Positions 46,239 through 55,761 are shown, counted from the first letter of the stretch. The stretch: DNA of 64,000 bases from Brevundimonas vitisensis (GCF_016656965.1 NZ_CP067977.1:558001-622000); one strand, 5' to 3'. The notes: a model not told the origin generated them from the letters alone. Translations and numbers: made by a program.

Positions 46239-47828
46239 TCAGGACACGCCGTTCGGGCCGTCCAGCAAGGTTCTGACCTTTCGCGCCAGATCGCCGCGAC
46301 GATAGGGCTTGCCGATCAGGTCGAAACCGCTGCGATCCTCCTCATTATCCAGGGCCCGGTCCGCCCAGCCGGTGGTGAGAAGGATGCTGATCTCCGGCCT
46401 CCGCCGCCGAACCTCGTGCGCCAGGGTGACGCCGTTCATCCCCCCGGGCATAACGATATCGGTGAACAGCATATCGATGTCTTGTTCGGCCTCCAGAACC
46501 TGCAAGGCATCCGCAGCGGTAACAGCCGTCACGACGCGATAGCCCAGGTCGCGCAAGATGCTCTGGCCCATCTCCATCACATCGGCATTGTCTTCGACCA
46601 TCAAGATGGTCTCGCTGCCGCCCTTGGCCTCGCGCAGGGGTTGGTCGATGGCGTGTGTGATCTCACCTGCGAGAGCGGGGAACATCATGTGCACGGCCGT
46701 CCCCTGGCCTGGCCGCGACTCGATCGTCAGGTGGCCCTGACTCTGCTGCATGAAGCCATAGACCATGGCCAAGCCCATGCCGGTGCCCTTGCCGACGTCC
46801 TTGGTGGTGAAGAAGGGTTCCGTCACCCGGGCCAGAACGTCCGGTGCCATACCGGTGCCGCTGTCCTTGATGGTCAGTACGGCATACTCGCCCGGAGGTG
46901 CATCGTTGAACGGGGCATCCGGGGTGACGGTGCGATTTTCCGTGCAGATTTCGACTTCGCCACCGTCCGCCATGGCGTCGCGGGCATTCACCAGCACGTT
47001 CAGCAAGGCGACCTCGGTCTGAACGGAGTCGACCCGCGCCAGGCGCAGATCGCGTGCCAACCGTGTCTTGATCACGATCTGCGAGCCGAGCGTGCGCCCG
47101 ACCATGTCATGCAGTCCCTCAATGAGGAGGTTCAGATTGGTCGGCCGTCCGTCCAGCCGCTGCTTGCGGGCAAACGCCAGCAACTGGCTGGTCAGGGTTT
47201 CGGCTCGTCGGGCCCCTTCCAGCGCCCGTTCCAGGCGCTTGCGCACGCCGGCGTCGTCGACCAGTTCGAGGGCGGAATCCACATTGCCCATGATGACGGT
47301 GAGCATGTTGTTGAAGTCATGGGCGATGCCACCGGTCAGCTGGCCCACCGCTTCCATCTTTTGAGCCTGACGCAGCGCGTCTTCGGCATCGCGCCGACGG
47401 GACACGTCCAACTGCGAGGCGAAGTAATAGAGCAGCTTCCGGTCCGGCCCAAAGACTGGGCTGATGAACAACGCGTTCCAGAACGCCGAGCCATCCTTTC
47501 GATAGTTCAGGATCTCGACCGCGACATCGGTGGTCTTCGCAATAGCACTGCGCACCGTGTTGACCGTTTCCGGATCAGTGCCCCGCCCTTGCAGGAAGCG
47601 GCAGTTCCGACCCTTGATCTCGTCAGCCGTGTAGCCCGTCAAATCCTGGAAGGCGACATTGGCGAACACGATGGGATTGTCGGGCTGGTGCGGGTCGGTG
47701 ACGATCATCGGCATGCGCGTCATTTCGACGGCTGCGAAAAAGATATCGTCCTGGCCGCTGAACCCTTCGGCCGTGACCGTTGGATGAGGGGCTCGCACGG
47801 GGGCGGGCTTTTCAGGCGTGTCGGTCAC
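46239..47828 (-). CDS. LOV-domain hybrid histidine kinase (blue-light sensor)
   Basis: A 529-residue cytoplasmic photoreceptor kinase. A LOV/PAS domain (~28-145) has GRNCRFLQG with the flavin-adduct Cys76. It is followed by HisKA with [12 protein letters not shown] (His170), an ATPase domain ([18 protein letters not shown]) and a C-terminal receiver (Asp457 in [11 protein letters not shown]). Blue light would form a flavin-cysteine bond and change autophosphorylation. The start is GTG at 47828 with GGAG upstream. It lies between a tRNA and the cold-shock gene with no cognate regulator nearby. No membrane helix is seen. Confidence 0.95.
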   Translation of the reverse strand: MTDTPEKPAPVRAPHPTVTAEGFSGQDDIFFAAVEMTRMPMIVTDPHQPDNPIVFANVAFQDLTGYTADEIKGRNCRFLQGRGTDPETVNTVRSAIAKTTDVAVEILNYRKDGSAFWNALFISPVFGPDRKLLYYFASQLDVSRRRDAEDALRQAQKMEAVGQLTGGIAHDFNNMLTVIMGNVDSALELVDDAGVRKRLERALEGARRAETLTSQLLAFARKQRLDGRPTNLNLLIEGLHDMVGRTLGSQIVIKTRLARDLRLARVDSVQTEVALLNVLVNARDAMADGGEVEICTENRTVTPDAPFNDAPPGEYAVLTIKDSGTGMAPDVLARVTEPFFTTKDVGKGTGMGLAMVYGFMQQSQGHLTIESRPGQGTAVHMMFPALAGEITHAIDQPLREAKGGSETILMVEDNADVMEMGQSILRDLGYRVVTAVTAADALQVLEAEQDIDMLFTDIVMPGGMNGVTLAHEVRRRRPEISILLTTGWADRALDNEEDRSGFDLIGKPYRRGDLARKVRTLLDGPNGVS

Positions 47829-47937
47829 GCAGTGCTCCAGCTTCGGATCAAGGGCGATCCGGTGAGGCTAACGCAGCTAGACCATTTTGGATCAGGCCGC
47901 AAAAGTCGTGACCGTACATATCGGGGGAAGTCCGCGC

Positions 47938-48012
47938 TGGCAGTCCCTAGGGGAGTCGAACCCCTCTTTTCAGGTTGAAAACCTGACGTCCTAACCGATA
48001 GACGAAGGGACC
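47938..48012 (-). tRNA. tRNA-Glu (anticodon TTC)
   Basis: A 75-base cloverleaf on the minus strand. The acceptor GGTCCCT pairs with AGGGACT, the anticodon loop is TTTTCAA (TTC), and the T arm is AGGGGTTCGACTCCCCT. The 3' CCA is encoded at 47938-47940. Confidence 0.97.
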
Positions 48013-48029
48013 GCTGCGCGAGAGCGGGC

Positions 48030-48058
48030 GATATAGCCGCCGATTCCGGACCGTGCAA
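48030..48058 (-). promoter_or_regulatory. Candidate tRNA-Glu promoter
   Basis: Minus-strand TTGCACG (48052-48058), a 14-nt spacer and GCTATATC (48030-48037) precede the tRNA-Glu 5' end by 17 bases. The -10 matches the Caulobacter GCTANAWC consensus exactly, and the -35 matches TTGACGS at 5 of 7 positions. Confidence 0.55.
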
Positions 48059-48063
48059 CCCCC

Positions 48064-49866
48064 TCAAAGCATTCTTGGATCAGCAATGTCTTCAATCTCG
48101 AATTGAACGCTGCGCCGACCATTCCAATCGTCCGCTTTCAGGCGTCCGACGACCGCCAGACCGCCCTGCCCTTCGAGCAAGGCGCGCCCGCCCGGCAGAT
48201 CGGCACACCGCCAAGCGATCGCCTTGACCGAGGCCCCGTCCGCACCGACCAGACGGCAGCGCACATGACCCCCGTTCATGGCGACAGGCTCGCGGGCCGT
48301 CACGCCTGTCATAGCGAACAAGGGCTCGGGGTTGGCCGGACCGAATGGCGCCAGCCGCTCAAAATCCTCGAACAGGTCCCGCGTTGCACCAGCCGGATCG
48401 ATCAAGGCATCGATCTCGACCCAATCCAGGGCCACGGCCTGGGCCACCTCTCCGGCTAGGCGATCGTTCAGAAAGGCGCTCAGGGTCTCGATATCGGCCG
48501 CCTTGATGGTCAGGCCCGCCGCCATGGCGTGCCCGCCGCCAGCCAGCAGCAGCCCGCTCTCCCAGGCGGCCTGGACCGCACGGCCCAGATTCATGCCTGG
48601 CTGGGACCGCCCAGAGCCCTTGCCGATGCCCGTGACCGGATCCACTCCGATGACCACCACCGGCTTTCGCCAGCGCTCTCTCAATCGACCCGCCGCCACG
48701 CCGACCACGCCCGGATGCCAGTCGTCACCGGCCACGACGATGCAGGCGCTGTCGTCCTGGTGGGCCCCGGTCGCCTCGACGCGCCGAATCGCTTCTTCCG
48801 TCACGGTGCGCTCGACCTCGCGCCGGGCGATGTTCAGGGCATCCAGCTGTTCAGCCAGGTCGCGGGCTTCGGCTTCATCGTCGGTGGCCAGCAGTCGTGC
48901 CCCCAAGTCCGATCGGCCGATCCGGCCACCGGCATTGATGCGCGGTCCCAGGATGAAGCCCGCATGATTGGTCTTGGCCGGCCCCGGCTCACCCTTGGCC
49001 GCCGCCAGCAGGGCACGCAGGCCGGGATTTGCCCATTGGGACATGACCCTCAGGCCCAGGCTGGTCAGGGCGCGGTTGAACCCCGTTAGGCCCGTCACGT
49101 CGCAAATCGCCCCCATGGCGGCCAGGTCCAGCCACTGGCGGATATCCGGCTGTTCCCGATCAGCAAACAGGCCCCGAGCCCGTGCCTCTCGGTTCAGCGC
49201 GGCCAGCAGAACGAACACGACGCCCGCCGCGGCCAGATTGCCCTGGCCTGAATTGCACCCCGGCCGGTTGGGGTTGACCACGGCCAGCGCCTTGGGCGGC
49301 TCAGCCCGCATCATGTGATGGTCGATGACCACGACCTTCAGGCCGATCGAATCGGCATAGGCCAGCGCTTCGTTGGCCGCTGCGCCACAATCGACCGTCA
49401 CCACCAGATCGGCACCGAGGGCCTTCAGGGTATCGAAGGCCCGGGGGCTGGGCCCATAGCCCTCGGTCATGCGGTCGGGGACATAGATGGACAGTTCGGT
49501 GCCCATGGCCCGGAACCATCGCACCAGCAGGGCCGCGCTGGATGCGCCGTCGACATCATAGTCGGCAAAGACGTGGATCGCCGCACCAGCTTGCAGCGCA
49601 TCGATCAACGCAACCGCAGCCGCATCCATGTCCATGAAGCTGGAGGGATCGGGGAACAGCGCCTTCAGCGTGGGCACCAGGAAGTCGCCCCCCTGATCCG
49701 CGCGAACGCCCCGCGCCGCCAGAGCCCGCCCCAGAAGTTCGGACAGGCCGAGGGTTTGGACATGGGCACGGACCACTGACGCTTCGGCCGGCCTCTGGCG
49801 CCAGGCACGACCGGACAGGGAGCGGGACACGCCAAGAAAGCCGGGCGTGGTCCCGCCGTCTGCCAT
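48064..49866 (-). CDS. recJ: Single-stranded-DNA-specific exonuclease RecJ
   Basis: A 600-residue 5'-3' exonuclease of recombination and mismatch repair. The DHH core shows HVFADYDVDGASSAALL, VVTVDCGAA and VVVIDHHMM; the DHHA1 part shows GRSQPGMNLG and GGHAMAAG; the OB tail ends near EFEIEDI-type QFEIEDIADP. The start codon ATG at 49866 overlaps the glpX stop by one base (TGATG). A TTG immediately before it (49869) is less likely. Glycolytic glpX with recJ is a conserved pair in alphaproteobacteria. Confidence 0.96.
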   Translation of the reverse strand: MADGGTTPGFLGVSRSLSGRAWRQRPAEASVVRAHVQTLGLSELLGRALAARGVRADQGGDFLVPTLKALFPDPSSFMDMDAAAVALIDALQAGAAIHVFADYDVDGASSAALLVRWFRAMGTELSIYVPDRMTEGYGPSPRAFDTLKALGADLVVTVDCGAAANEALAYADSIGLKVVVIDHHMMRAEPPKALAVVNPNRPGCNSGQGNLAAAGVVFVLLAALNREARARGLFADREQPDIRQWLDLAAMGAICDVTGLTGFNRALTSLGLRVMSQWANPGLRALLAAAKGEPGPAKTNHAGFILGPRINAGGRIGRSDLGARLLATDDEAEARDLAEQLDALNIARREVERTVTEEAIRRVEATGAHQDDSACIVVAGDDWHPGVVGVAAGRLRERWRKPVVVIGVDPVTGIGKGSGRSQPGMNLGRAVQAAWESGLLLAGGGHAMAAGLTIKAADIETLSAFLNDRLAGEVAQAVALDWVEIDALIDPAGATRDLFEDFERLAPFGPANPEPLFAMTGVTAREPVAMNGGHVRCRLVGADGASVKAIAWRCADLPGGRALLEGQGGLAVVGRLKADDWNGRRSVQFEIEDIADPRML

Positions 49867-50825
49867 CAAACCATCGGCCGCGTGGTGCGGATGCGCCGAA
49901 CGGTCCGATTGCTGGAATCCATCACCAGGGTGTGGGTCGTGATCATGCCGCCCTGAATGCGCACGCCGTCCAGCATCGCCCCCTTGGTCACGCCCGTGGC
50001 CGCAAAGACGGCGTCTTTGCTGACCAGCTCGTGCAGGTCGTATTTGCGGTCGAAGTCGGTGACGCCGGTGCGCGCCGCGCGCGCCCGCTCGTCGTCATTG
50101 CGGAAGATCAACCGCCCCTGGAAATGCCCGCCGACGCATTTCAGCGCCGAGGCCGCCAGCACGCCTTCCGGCGCGCCGCCCGACCCCAGATAGAGATCGA
50201 TCCCGGTTTCCGGCTCCGCCGTATGGATCACACCCGCCACGTCGCCGTCGGTGATCAGCATGACCTTGGCCCCGACCTCGCGCAGGGCGGCAATCAGTTC
50301 CGCATGGCGCGGACGGTCCATGACGCAGACGGTGATGTCGCGCGGATCCACGCCCTTGGCCGAAGCCAGCGAGCGGACGTTGTCACCGGGGCTCATGTCC
50401 AGATCGACCGTTCCGGGCGCAAAGCCGGGGCCGATGGCGATCTTGTCCATATAGGTGTCGGGCGCGTGCAGCATGCCGCCGCCCGGCGACATGGACAGCA
50501 CGGTCAGGGCATTGGCCATGGCCTTGGCCGTCAGGGTGGTGCCTTCCAACGGGTCCAGGGCGATGTCGATAGCCGGGCCCTTACCGGTGCCGACCTTCTC
50601 GCCGATGTACAGCATCGGGGCCTCGTCGCGCTCGCCCTCCCCGATCACGATCTTGCCGTCGATATCCAGCTCGTTCAGCGCCGTGCGCATGGCATCCACG
50701 GCCAGCTGATCGGCGTGTTTTTCATCCCCTCGTCCGATTTGGGCATAGGAGGCGATCGCTGCCAGTTCGGTGACGCGCGCAGCGTCGGCGGCGAGTGTCG
50801 AGGCGTAGGGGGCCGTATCGGCCAT
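49866..50825 (-). CDS. glpX: Class II fructose-1,6-bisphosphatase
   Basis: A 319-residue GlpX enzyme that hydrolyses fructose 1,6-bisphosphate in gluconeogenesis. Signatures: IGEGERDEAPMLYIGEKVG, DPLEGTTLTAKAM, YMDKIAIGPG and LGSGGAPEGVLAA. I chose the ATG at 50825 (MADTAPYASTLAADAAR) with AGGAG upstream; the frame continues for 77 upstream codons of unrelated, overlapping sequence. Its stop is coupled to recJ. Confidence 0.97.
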   Translation of the reverse strand: MADTAPYASTLAADAARVTELAAIASYAQIGRGDEKHADQLAVDAMRTALNELDIDGKIVIGEGERDEAPMLYIGEKVGTGKGPAIDIALDPLEGTTLTAKAMANALTVLSMSPGGGMLHAPDTYMDKIAIGPGFAPGTVDLDMSPGDNVRSLASAKGVDPRDITVCVMDRPRHAELIAALREVGAKVMLITDGDVAGVIHTAEPETGIDLYLGSGGAPEGVLAASALKCVGGHFQGRLIFRNDDERARAARTGVTDFDRKYDLHELVSKDAVFAATGVTKGAMLDGVRIQGGMITTHTLVMDSSNRTVRRIRTTRPMV

Positions 50826-50889
50826 GGGCGTAGTCTCCTGACATAATAATCCCCGGATTCTCATGTCCGGGCGACTGTGGAATGACGGA

Positions 50890-51345
50890 TCAGCGACGAT
50901 CGACGGGCGGCGGTGCCGTGCCGCGTCGCCGAAGGGCCTCGGCATAGGCATCGATCTCGGCCTGGGTCCGGACCGTTGCGGAGGCGATGGGCGTTGCGGC
51001 AACGCGGGCGTTGACCCCTTGGGCAAAGGCGACAGGGTCATCCAGTGTCCAGGCAATGCGGGAAACTTCGCCAGCCAGTGCCCCGCTGGTGACCCTCAGG
51101 GTATTCACCCTCTGCGCGATCGCGACCGGTTCCGGCAAATCGACCGGCGCGGCCGGAAAGTCGGCCCAGCGAGGATACTTCCGATTGGCTTCGATCAGCG
51201 CCTGCACCCGGGGCGCGGCCGAAGATTCCGCATCGATCCGCGCGCCCAACGCCGTGCCACAGCCGCCCAGACAGGCGACGAGCCCGACCGCGATCAGGCC
51301 GATGACGATTTTCCCGTGGCGCGCGTTCATTTCGGGGTCGGTCAT
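50890..51345 (-). CDS. Hypothetical small lipoprotein
   Basis: A 151-residue protein with a hydrophobic N-terminus (IVIGLIAVGLVACLGGC) carrying two possible lipobox cysteines (LVAC and LGGC). The mature part is alanine- and proline-rich (KYPRWADFPAAPVDLPEPVAIAQ, shown for YPRWADFPAAP) with no domain I recognise. Start: ATG 51345 (MTDPEMNARHG) or 51330. It diverges from phaC, the two start codons being 66 bases apart. Confidence 0.75.
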   Translation of the reverse strand: MTDPEMNARHGKIVIGLIAVGLVACLGGCGTALGARIDAESSAAPRVQALIEANRKYPRWADFPAAPVDLPEPVAIAQRVNTLRVTSGALAGEVSRIAWTLDDPVAFAQGVNARVAATPIASATVRTQAEIDAYAEALRRRGTAPPPVDRR

Positions 51346-51410
51346 ATGCCATGATCGCCCTAGGCGGAAGGGCAGCGCGCGCTCGGCCCCAAGGATACGG
51401 AGACACCGCC

Positions 51411-53378
51411 ATGGCCAAGCGCCCCAGGACACCGACAACCTCGACCGACGCGTCACCCGCCCGCGCGCCGCGCAAGCCTGGTCGGCCCACATCCGCAAAG
51501 CCGCCTCGCCCTCGCAAAGCGAAGGCCGAAGCTGCGGCGGAACCGGCGCAACCAGCCACACCGGACCAGCCCCAGCCCCAGCCCCAGCCCGAGCCGACCG
51601 ACGCCTTCACCTTTGCTGCGGACCAGCGGCAGATGCTGGAAACGCTGTCCATGAACCTGGCCAAGGCCGCCATGACGGCGCAGGGGGCGATCGCCGAAGC
51701 AGCGCTCAGTCAGGCAGACCGCCCAGCCGCTCTTTCACCAGACCCGTTCCATGTCGCGCCCGCCATGACCTCGGTCATGACCAGCCTGGCTTCCCGCCCG
51801 GAAAAGCTGTTCGCCGCACAGGCCGACCTCTTCAGCCGCTATATGGAGCTGTGGTCCTCCACCACCCGCCAAGCCTTGGGCGAGGTGATGTCGCCTGCAC
51901 CGCAGGACAAGCGCTTCAAGGACGCCGCCTGGACCGAAAACCCGATGTTCGATGTCATGCGCCGGTCCTATCTGGTGACGTCCGACTGGATGAACGGGCT
52001 GATCGCCGGGGTCGAGGACGTCGATCCGCGCACCAAGCGCCGGGCCGAATTCTTCACGAAACTGCTGACCGACGCCTTTTCGCCAGCCAACTTCCTGGCC
52101 TCCAATCCGGTGGCCCTGAAAGCTTTGGTCGAATCCAACGGCGAATCACTGGTTCGGGGCATGCAGAATTTCGCCGCCGACCTGGAGCGCGGCGCGGGCA
52201 AGCTGAAGATCAGCCAGGCCGACAACGGCCAGTTTGAAGTCGGTCGCAACGTCGCCACCGCCCCGGGCCAGGTTGTCTGGCGCGATGAGCTGTTCGAGCT
52301 GATCCAATTCGACGCGGCCACCGATCAGCAGCGGGCCATCCCGCTGCTGATCTTCCCGCCGTGGATCAACAAATTCTACATCATGGACCTGCAGCCGGGG
52401 AATTCGTTGATCCGCTGGCTGTCGGCCCAGGGGTTCACCGTCTTCGTCTGCTCCTGGGTCAATCCGGACCGGGACAAGGCCGACTTCGGGTTCGACGACT
52501 ATCTCGAAAAGGGCATCTATCGCGCCATTGCCAAGGTCCGCGAGCAGACGGGGTCCGATCAGGTCAACACGGTCGGATACTGCATCGGGGGCACCCTGAT
52601 GGGGGCGGCCCTGGGCCATATGGCAGCGCGTGGAGACACCTCGGTGGCGTCCACCACCTTCTTTGCGGCCCAGCACGACTTTGAGATGGCGGGTGACCTT
52701 CTGTTGTTCACCGACGAGCACTGGCTGAGCGAGGTGGAAGCCCAGATGGATGCGGCCGGCGGGGTCCTGCCCGGTGCCGCCATGGCCGAGACCTTCAACG
52801 CCCTGCGGGCCAATGACCTGATCTGGTCCTTCTTCGTGTCCAACTATCTGATGGGCAAGGACCCGCCCGCCTTCGACCTGTTGTTCTGGAACGCCGACCA
52901 GACCCGCATGCCCAAGCGGCTTCACATGGACTATCTGCGCCAGATGTATGGCCGCAATGCCCTGGCCAGGGGCGAGTTCACGATCGGCGGCGAGCAGGTC
53001 GATCTGTCGAAGGTCAAGGTGCCGCTGTATTTCCAGGCCAGCCGCGAGGATCACATCGCCCCGATGGGCTCCGTCTATCGCTCCGCACGGCTGTTCGGCG
53101 GACCGGTAACGTTCACCCTGGCGGGGTCCGGCCACATCGCCGGCGTCATCAATGCCCCCTCGGCCAACAAGTATCAGCACTGGACCAACCCCGCCTTGCC
53201 CGCCTCCCTGGCCGAATGGCAGGACGGGGCGGTCGAACATCAAGGCAGTTGGTGGAACCACTGGGCCGAATGGCTGCATGAGAAGTCGGGCGACTGGACC
53301 GCGGCCCGCGATCCGGCCAAAGGTCCCCTCTCTCCGATCGAACCCGCCCCCGGCAGCTATGTGAAGGTCAAGTCTTGA
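51411..53378 (+). CDS. phaC: Poly(3-hydroxyalkanoate) polymerase, class I
   Basis: A 655-residue PHA synthase that polymerises 3-hydroxyacyl-CoA into storage granules. The lipase-like box is GYCIGG with catalytic Cys391; Asp547 (SREDHIAP) and His575 (GSGHIAG) complete the triad, and WNPDRDK-type SWVNPDRDKAD is conserved. The first ~65 residues form a basic Ala/Pro tail (PQPQPQPQPEP) not found in most class I enzymes, possibly a granule- or phasin-binding region. Start: ATG at 51411 with GGAG nearby. phaA/B and phasins are not in the window. Confidence 0.96.
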   Translation: MAKRPRTPTTSTDASPARAPRKPGRPTSAKPPRPRKAKAEAAAEPAQPATPDQPQPQPQPEPTDAFTFAADQRQMLETLSMNLAKAAMTAQGAIAEAALSQADRPAALSPDPFHVAPAMTSVMTSLASRPEKLFAAQADLFSRYMELWSSTTRQALGEVMSPAPQDKRFKDAAWTENPMFDVMRRSYLVTSDWMNGLIAGVEDVDPRTKRRAEFFTKLLTDAFSPANFLASNPVALKALVESNGESLVRGMQNFAADLERGAGKLKISQADNGQFEVGRNVATAPGQVVWRDELFELIQFDAATDQQRAIPLLIFPPWINKFYIMDLQPGNSLIRWLSAQGFTVFVCSWVNPDRDKADFGFDDYLEKGIYRAIAKVREQTGSDQVNTVGYCIGGTLMGAALGHMAARGDTSVASTTFFAAQHDFEMAGDLLLFTDEHWLSEVEAQMDAAGGVLPGAAMAETFNALRANDLIWSFFVSNYLMGKDPPAFDLLFWNADQTRMPKRLHMDYLRQMYGRNALARGEFTIGGEQVDLSKVKVPLYFQASREDHIAPMGSVYRSARLFGGPVTFTLAGSGHIAGVINAPSANKYQHWTNPALPASLAEWQDGAVEHQGSWWNHWAEWLHEKSGDWTAARDPAKGPLSPIEPAPGSYVKVKS

Positions 53379-53749
53379 GCCGTATCGAGCCCAATCTGCT
53401 GCTGGCCGTCACCACCGCCGTTGCCCTGGCGCTGATGCTGGCCACGACGTCGCTGTATGGTCCCCCTGACGGCGCGATCCGGTACCCGATCATGGCCGTG
53501 CTCTGTTCGGGAGCCTATGTCGTGCTGAACGGCTGGGTGCTGCGACGGATGAACCGCACCACGCCGCCCATGGTCCATGCAGATGCGCCCTCGACCGCCG
53601 TCTGGGCCACCCTGTTTCCGCTTGCGATCATTCTCGGATCGGCAATTCCCCTGTTCTTCCCCGCCAGGGACTATGGCCTGCTGATCATCATCGGCTCGAT
53701 CTTCCTCGGCGTGACGATCGAATCGGCGATCAAGGCGCGGCGGACCTAG
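53375..53749 (+). CDS. Small integral membrane protein
   Basis: A 124-residue protein with four hydrophobic segments (LLLAVTTAVALALML, IMAVLCSGAYVVLNG, WATLFPLAIILGSAIPL and GLLIIIGSIFLGV). I do not recognise the family. Its TTG start overlaps the phaC stop (TTGA), with AAGG upstream, so it is translationally linked to phaC. The last 4 bases overlap the convergent gene's end. A role in storage-granule or membrane function is possible but not shown. Confidence 0.78.
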   Translation: MSRIEPNLLLAVTTAVALALMLATTSLYGPPDGAIRYPIMAVLCSGAYVVLNGWVLRRMNRTTPPMVHADAPSTAVWATLFPLAIILGSAIPLFFPARDYGLLIIIGSIFLGVTIESAIKARRT

Positions 53750-54120
53750 GGCTCCTCGGCGCCGGCCAGGGCGAAGCAGTCGGCCTCGCGCTTGAGCAAG
53801 GCGGCAACCTCTCGGGCCGTGGTCGCGCGGGGCGCCTGCTCAACCTTGGCCATGACCTCGGGTTCCAACGTCGCCGGGTCGATGCCTTCCCGCTCTGCTG
53901 CCGTTGCAAAGGCGTCGATAAGCATCACCATGCCCAGCAGACGAAAGCGGGAGCCGGCGGGTGGCAGATTCACGCCGGGCAGATCCGTCCAGTGGCCTTC
54001 CTCCAGTGCCGTCTCGACGATCAACATGTCGGTGACGCAGGCCTGTGCGGTCAGCAGGTCCATCGGCTCCTGCGCCACCAGAACCAGCGACGCCATACTC
54101 GCGACCAGCGCTGCCGTCAT
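53746..54120 (-). CDS. Hypothetical secreted protein
   Basis: A 124-residue protein with a short hydrophobic start (ALVASMASLVLVAQEPM), probably a signal peptide. The rest is helical and acidic (FATAAEREGIDPATLEPEV, shown as the REGIDPATLEPEVMAKVEQ block) with two cysteines (residues near 28 and 116). I do not recognise it. It overlaps the end of the convergent membrane protein gene by 4 bases. Confidence 0.7.
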   Translation of the reverse strand: MTAALVASMASLVLVAQEPMDLLTAQACVTDMLIVETALEEGHWTDLPGVNLPPAGSRFRLLGMVMLIDAFATAAEREGIDPATLEPEVMAKVEQAPRATTAREVAALLKREADCFALAGAEEP

Positions 54121-54159
54121 GCCCGTCCCCTTCGGATGCGGGCCCAGCCTATCTCTGCA

Positions 54160-54663
54160 TCACGCCGGGCGGAAGGTCAGGGCGACCCCGTTGTTGCAGT
54201 AGCGCTTGCCCGTCGGACGCGGCCCGTCGTCGAAGACGTGGCCCTGATGTCCCAGGCAGCGGGCACAGTGATACTCCGTGCGCGGGATGCCGATGGCGAA
54301 ATCCGTCTTGGTGCCGATGCTGCCGGCGATGACGTCATAGAAGCTGGGCCAGCCCGTGCGGCTGTCATACTTGGTCTGCGACCGGAACAGCGGCAGTTCG
54401 CACCCCTTGCAGACATAGGTGCCAGCGCGGCGTTCGTCGTTCAGCGGGCTGGTATAGGGGCGCTCGGTCCCCTCATGCCGCATCACCCGCCAGGAGGCAT
54501 CGCCGAGGCGTCTGCGCCATTCGGCATCGGAGATGCGCCGGAACGGCGAACTGGCATAGCGGGCGTCCTGGGCATCGGCTGCGCCGGGACTGCACGCCCC
54601 CAGTGCCAGGGCCCCTGCTCCCAACATCAGGTGACGACGGTGAAGACGATCGATCTGGGTCAT
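54160..54663 (-). CDS. msrB: Exported peptide-methionine (R)-S-oxide reductase
   Basis: A 167-residue MsrB with an N-terminal export signal (HRRHLMLGAGALALGAC): twin arginine plus a lipobox with Cys24, so probably a membrane-anchored lipoprotein facing the periplasm. The zinc site is CKGC (85, 88) and CARC (133, 136); the catalytic cysteine is Cys156 in RYCNNG. MsrB reduces methionine-R-sulfoxide in oxidised proteins. Most bacterial MsrB proteins are cytosolic, so the signal is notable. It lies about 45 bases downstream of argC on the same strand. Confidence 0.94.
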   Translation of the reverse strand: MTQIDRLHRRHLMLGAGALALGACSPGAADAQDARYASSPFRRISDAEWRRRLGDASWRVMRHEGTERPYTSPLNDERRAGTYVCKGCELPLFRSQTKYDSRTGWPSFYDVIAGSIGTKTDFAIGIPRTEYHCARCLGHQGHVFDDGPRPTGKRYCNNGVALTFRPA

Positions 54664-54707
54664 ATCCCTACATACGACGCCAAAGGTGCGGAGGTTTCAG
54701 CCGATCC

Positions 54708-55643
54708 TCAAACCAGCCCTGTCCCCTCGTCCAGGCCCAGCATCAGGTTGAGGTTCTGCACCGCCGCACCCGATGCCCCCTTGCCCAGATTGTCCAGCAG
54801 GGCGACCAGCCGGGCCTGACCGCCCGCCCGATCGCCGAACACATGCAGCCGCATCCGGTTGGTGCCGTTCAGCCCCTGCGGCTCCAGTCCCGTCATGGCC
54901 TCGGTCGTCTCCAGGTCCGCCACCTCGACGAAGCGGTGACCCTCATAGGCCTCGACCAGGGCCCCGTGGACCCGCTCGATCGACGGCGTTTCGGGCAGGC
55001 TTGCCAGATGCAGCGGAACCTCGACCAGCATGCCCTGCCGGTAATTCCCGACCGCCGGGGCGAACAACACGTCGCGCGACAGGCCGGTGTGCCGCGTCAT
55101 CTCGGGCACGTGCTTGTGCGTCAGCGACAGGCCATAGGCCCGATAGGCGGTCGAAGCACCCGGTGCCTCGAACTCGGCGATCATCGCCTTGCCACCGCCG
55201 GAATAGCCCGACACCGCATTGACGGTGACCGGATGGTCAGGCCGCATCAGCCCGGCCCGCACCAGCGGCCGGACCAGGCCGATGAAGCCGGTCGGATAGC
55301 AGCCCGGATTGGACACCCGCGTCGAGGCCGCGATCGCCGCAGCCTGACCCGGCTCCATCTCGGCAAAGCCATAGATCCAGTCCGGATCGACGCGGTAAGC
55401 CGTCGAGGCGTCGATCACCCGCACGGCAGGGTTCGCGATCATCGCCACCGCTTCCTTCGCCGCCTCGTCGGGCAGGCACAGGATCACCGCATCGGCGGCG
55501 TTGAGGGCCTCGCGCCTCGCCTCGACGTCGCGCCGCCGGTCGCCCAGCAGAATCAGCTCCAGATCGGAGCGCGTCTCCAACCGCTCTCGTATCTCCAGCC
55601 CCGTGGTGCCGGCCTCGCCGTCGATGAAGATGGTGTGGGTCAT
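54708..55643 (-). CDS. argC: N-acetyl-gamma-glutamyl-phosphate reductase, type 2
   Basis: A 311-residue ArgC of the shorter type-2 class, which reduces N-acetyl-glutamyl phosphate to the semialdehyde in arginine synthesis. Motifs: FIDGEAGTTGLEIRERL (NADP loop), the active-site SNPGCYPTGF, and LTHKHVPEM. It follows rpsI on the same strand, with an intrinsic terminator between, so it probably has its own promoter. The argC position after rplM-rpsI is common in alphaproteobacteria. Confidence 0.97.
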   Translation of the reverse strand: MTHTIFIDGEAGTTGLEIRERLETRSDLELILLGDRRRDVEARREALNAADAVILCLPDEAAKEAVAMIANPAVRVIDASTAYRVDPDWIYGFAEMEPGQAAAIAASTRVSNPGCYPTGFIGLVRPLVRAGLMRPDHPVTVNAVSGYSGGGKAMIAEFEAPGASTAYRAYGLSLTHKHVPEMTRHTGLSRDVLFAPAVGNYRQGMLVEVPLHLASLPETPSIERVHGALVEAYEGHRFVEVADLETTEAMTGLEPQGLNGTNRMRLHVFGDRAGGQARLVALLDNLGKGASGAAVQNLNLMLGLDEGTGLV

Positions 55644-55697
55644 CAGATACTCCTGACCCGTCTTCCCGTGCGGAAGAAGGACTGTGTTTCCAAAAGC

Positions 55698-55730
55698 AGA
55701 AAAAGGCGCTCCAGGTTTCCCCGGAGCGCC
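55698..55730 (-). terminator. rpsI operon terminator
   Basis: A perfect 8-bp stem GGCGCTCC/GGAGCGCC (55705-55712 and 55723-55730) with a 10-nt loop is followed on the minus strand by TTTTT (from 55704 downward). It is a textbook rho-independent terminator after rpsI. Confidence 0.85.
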
Positions 55731-55761
55731 CTTTGTAGTCCAGATCGCGGCTGCGGCCGAG

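Noticed and set aside
46200..47978. A 592-codon plus-strand frame
   Set aside because: It is antisense to the LOV histidine kinase, whose every motif is intact.
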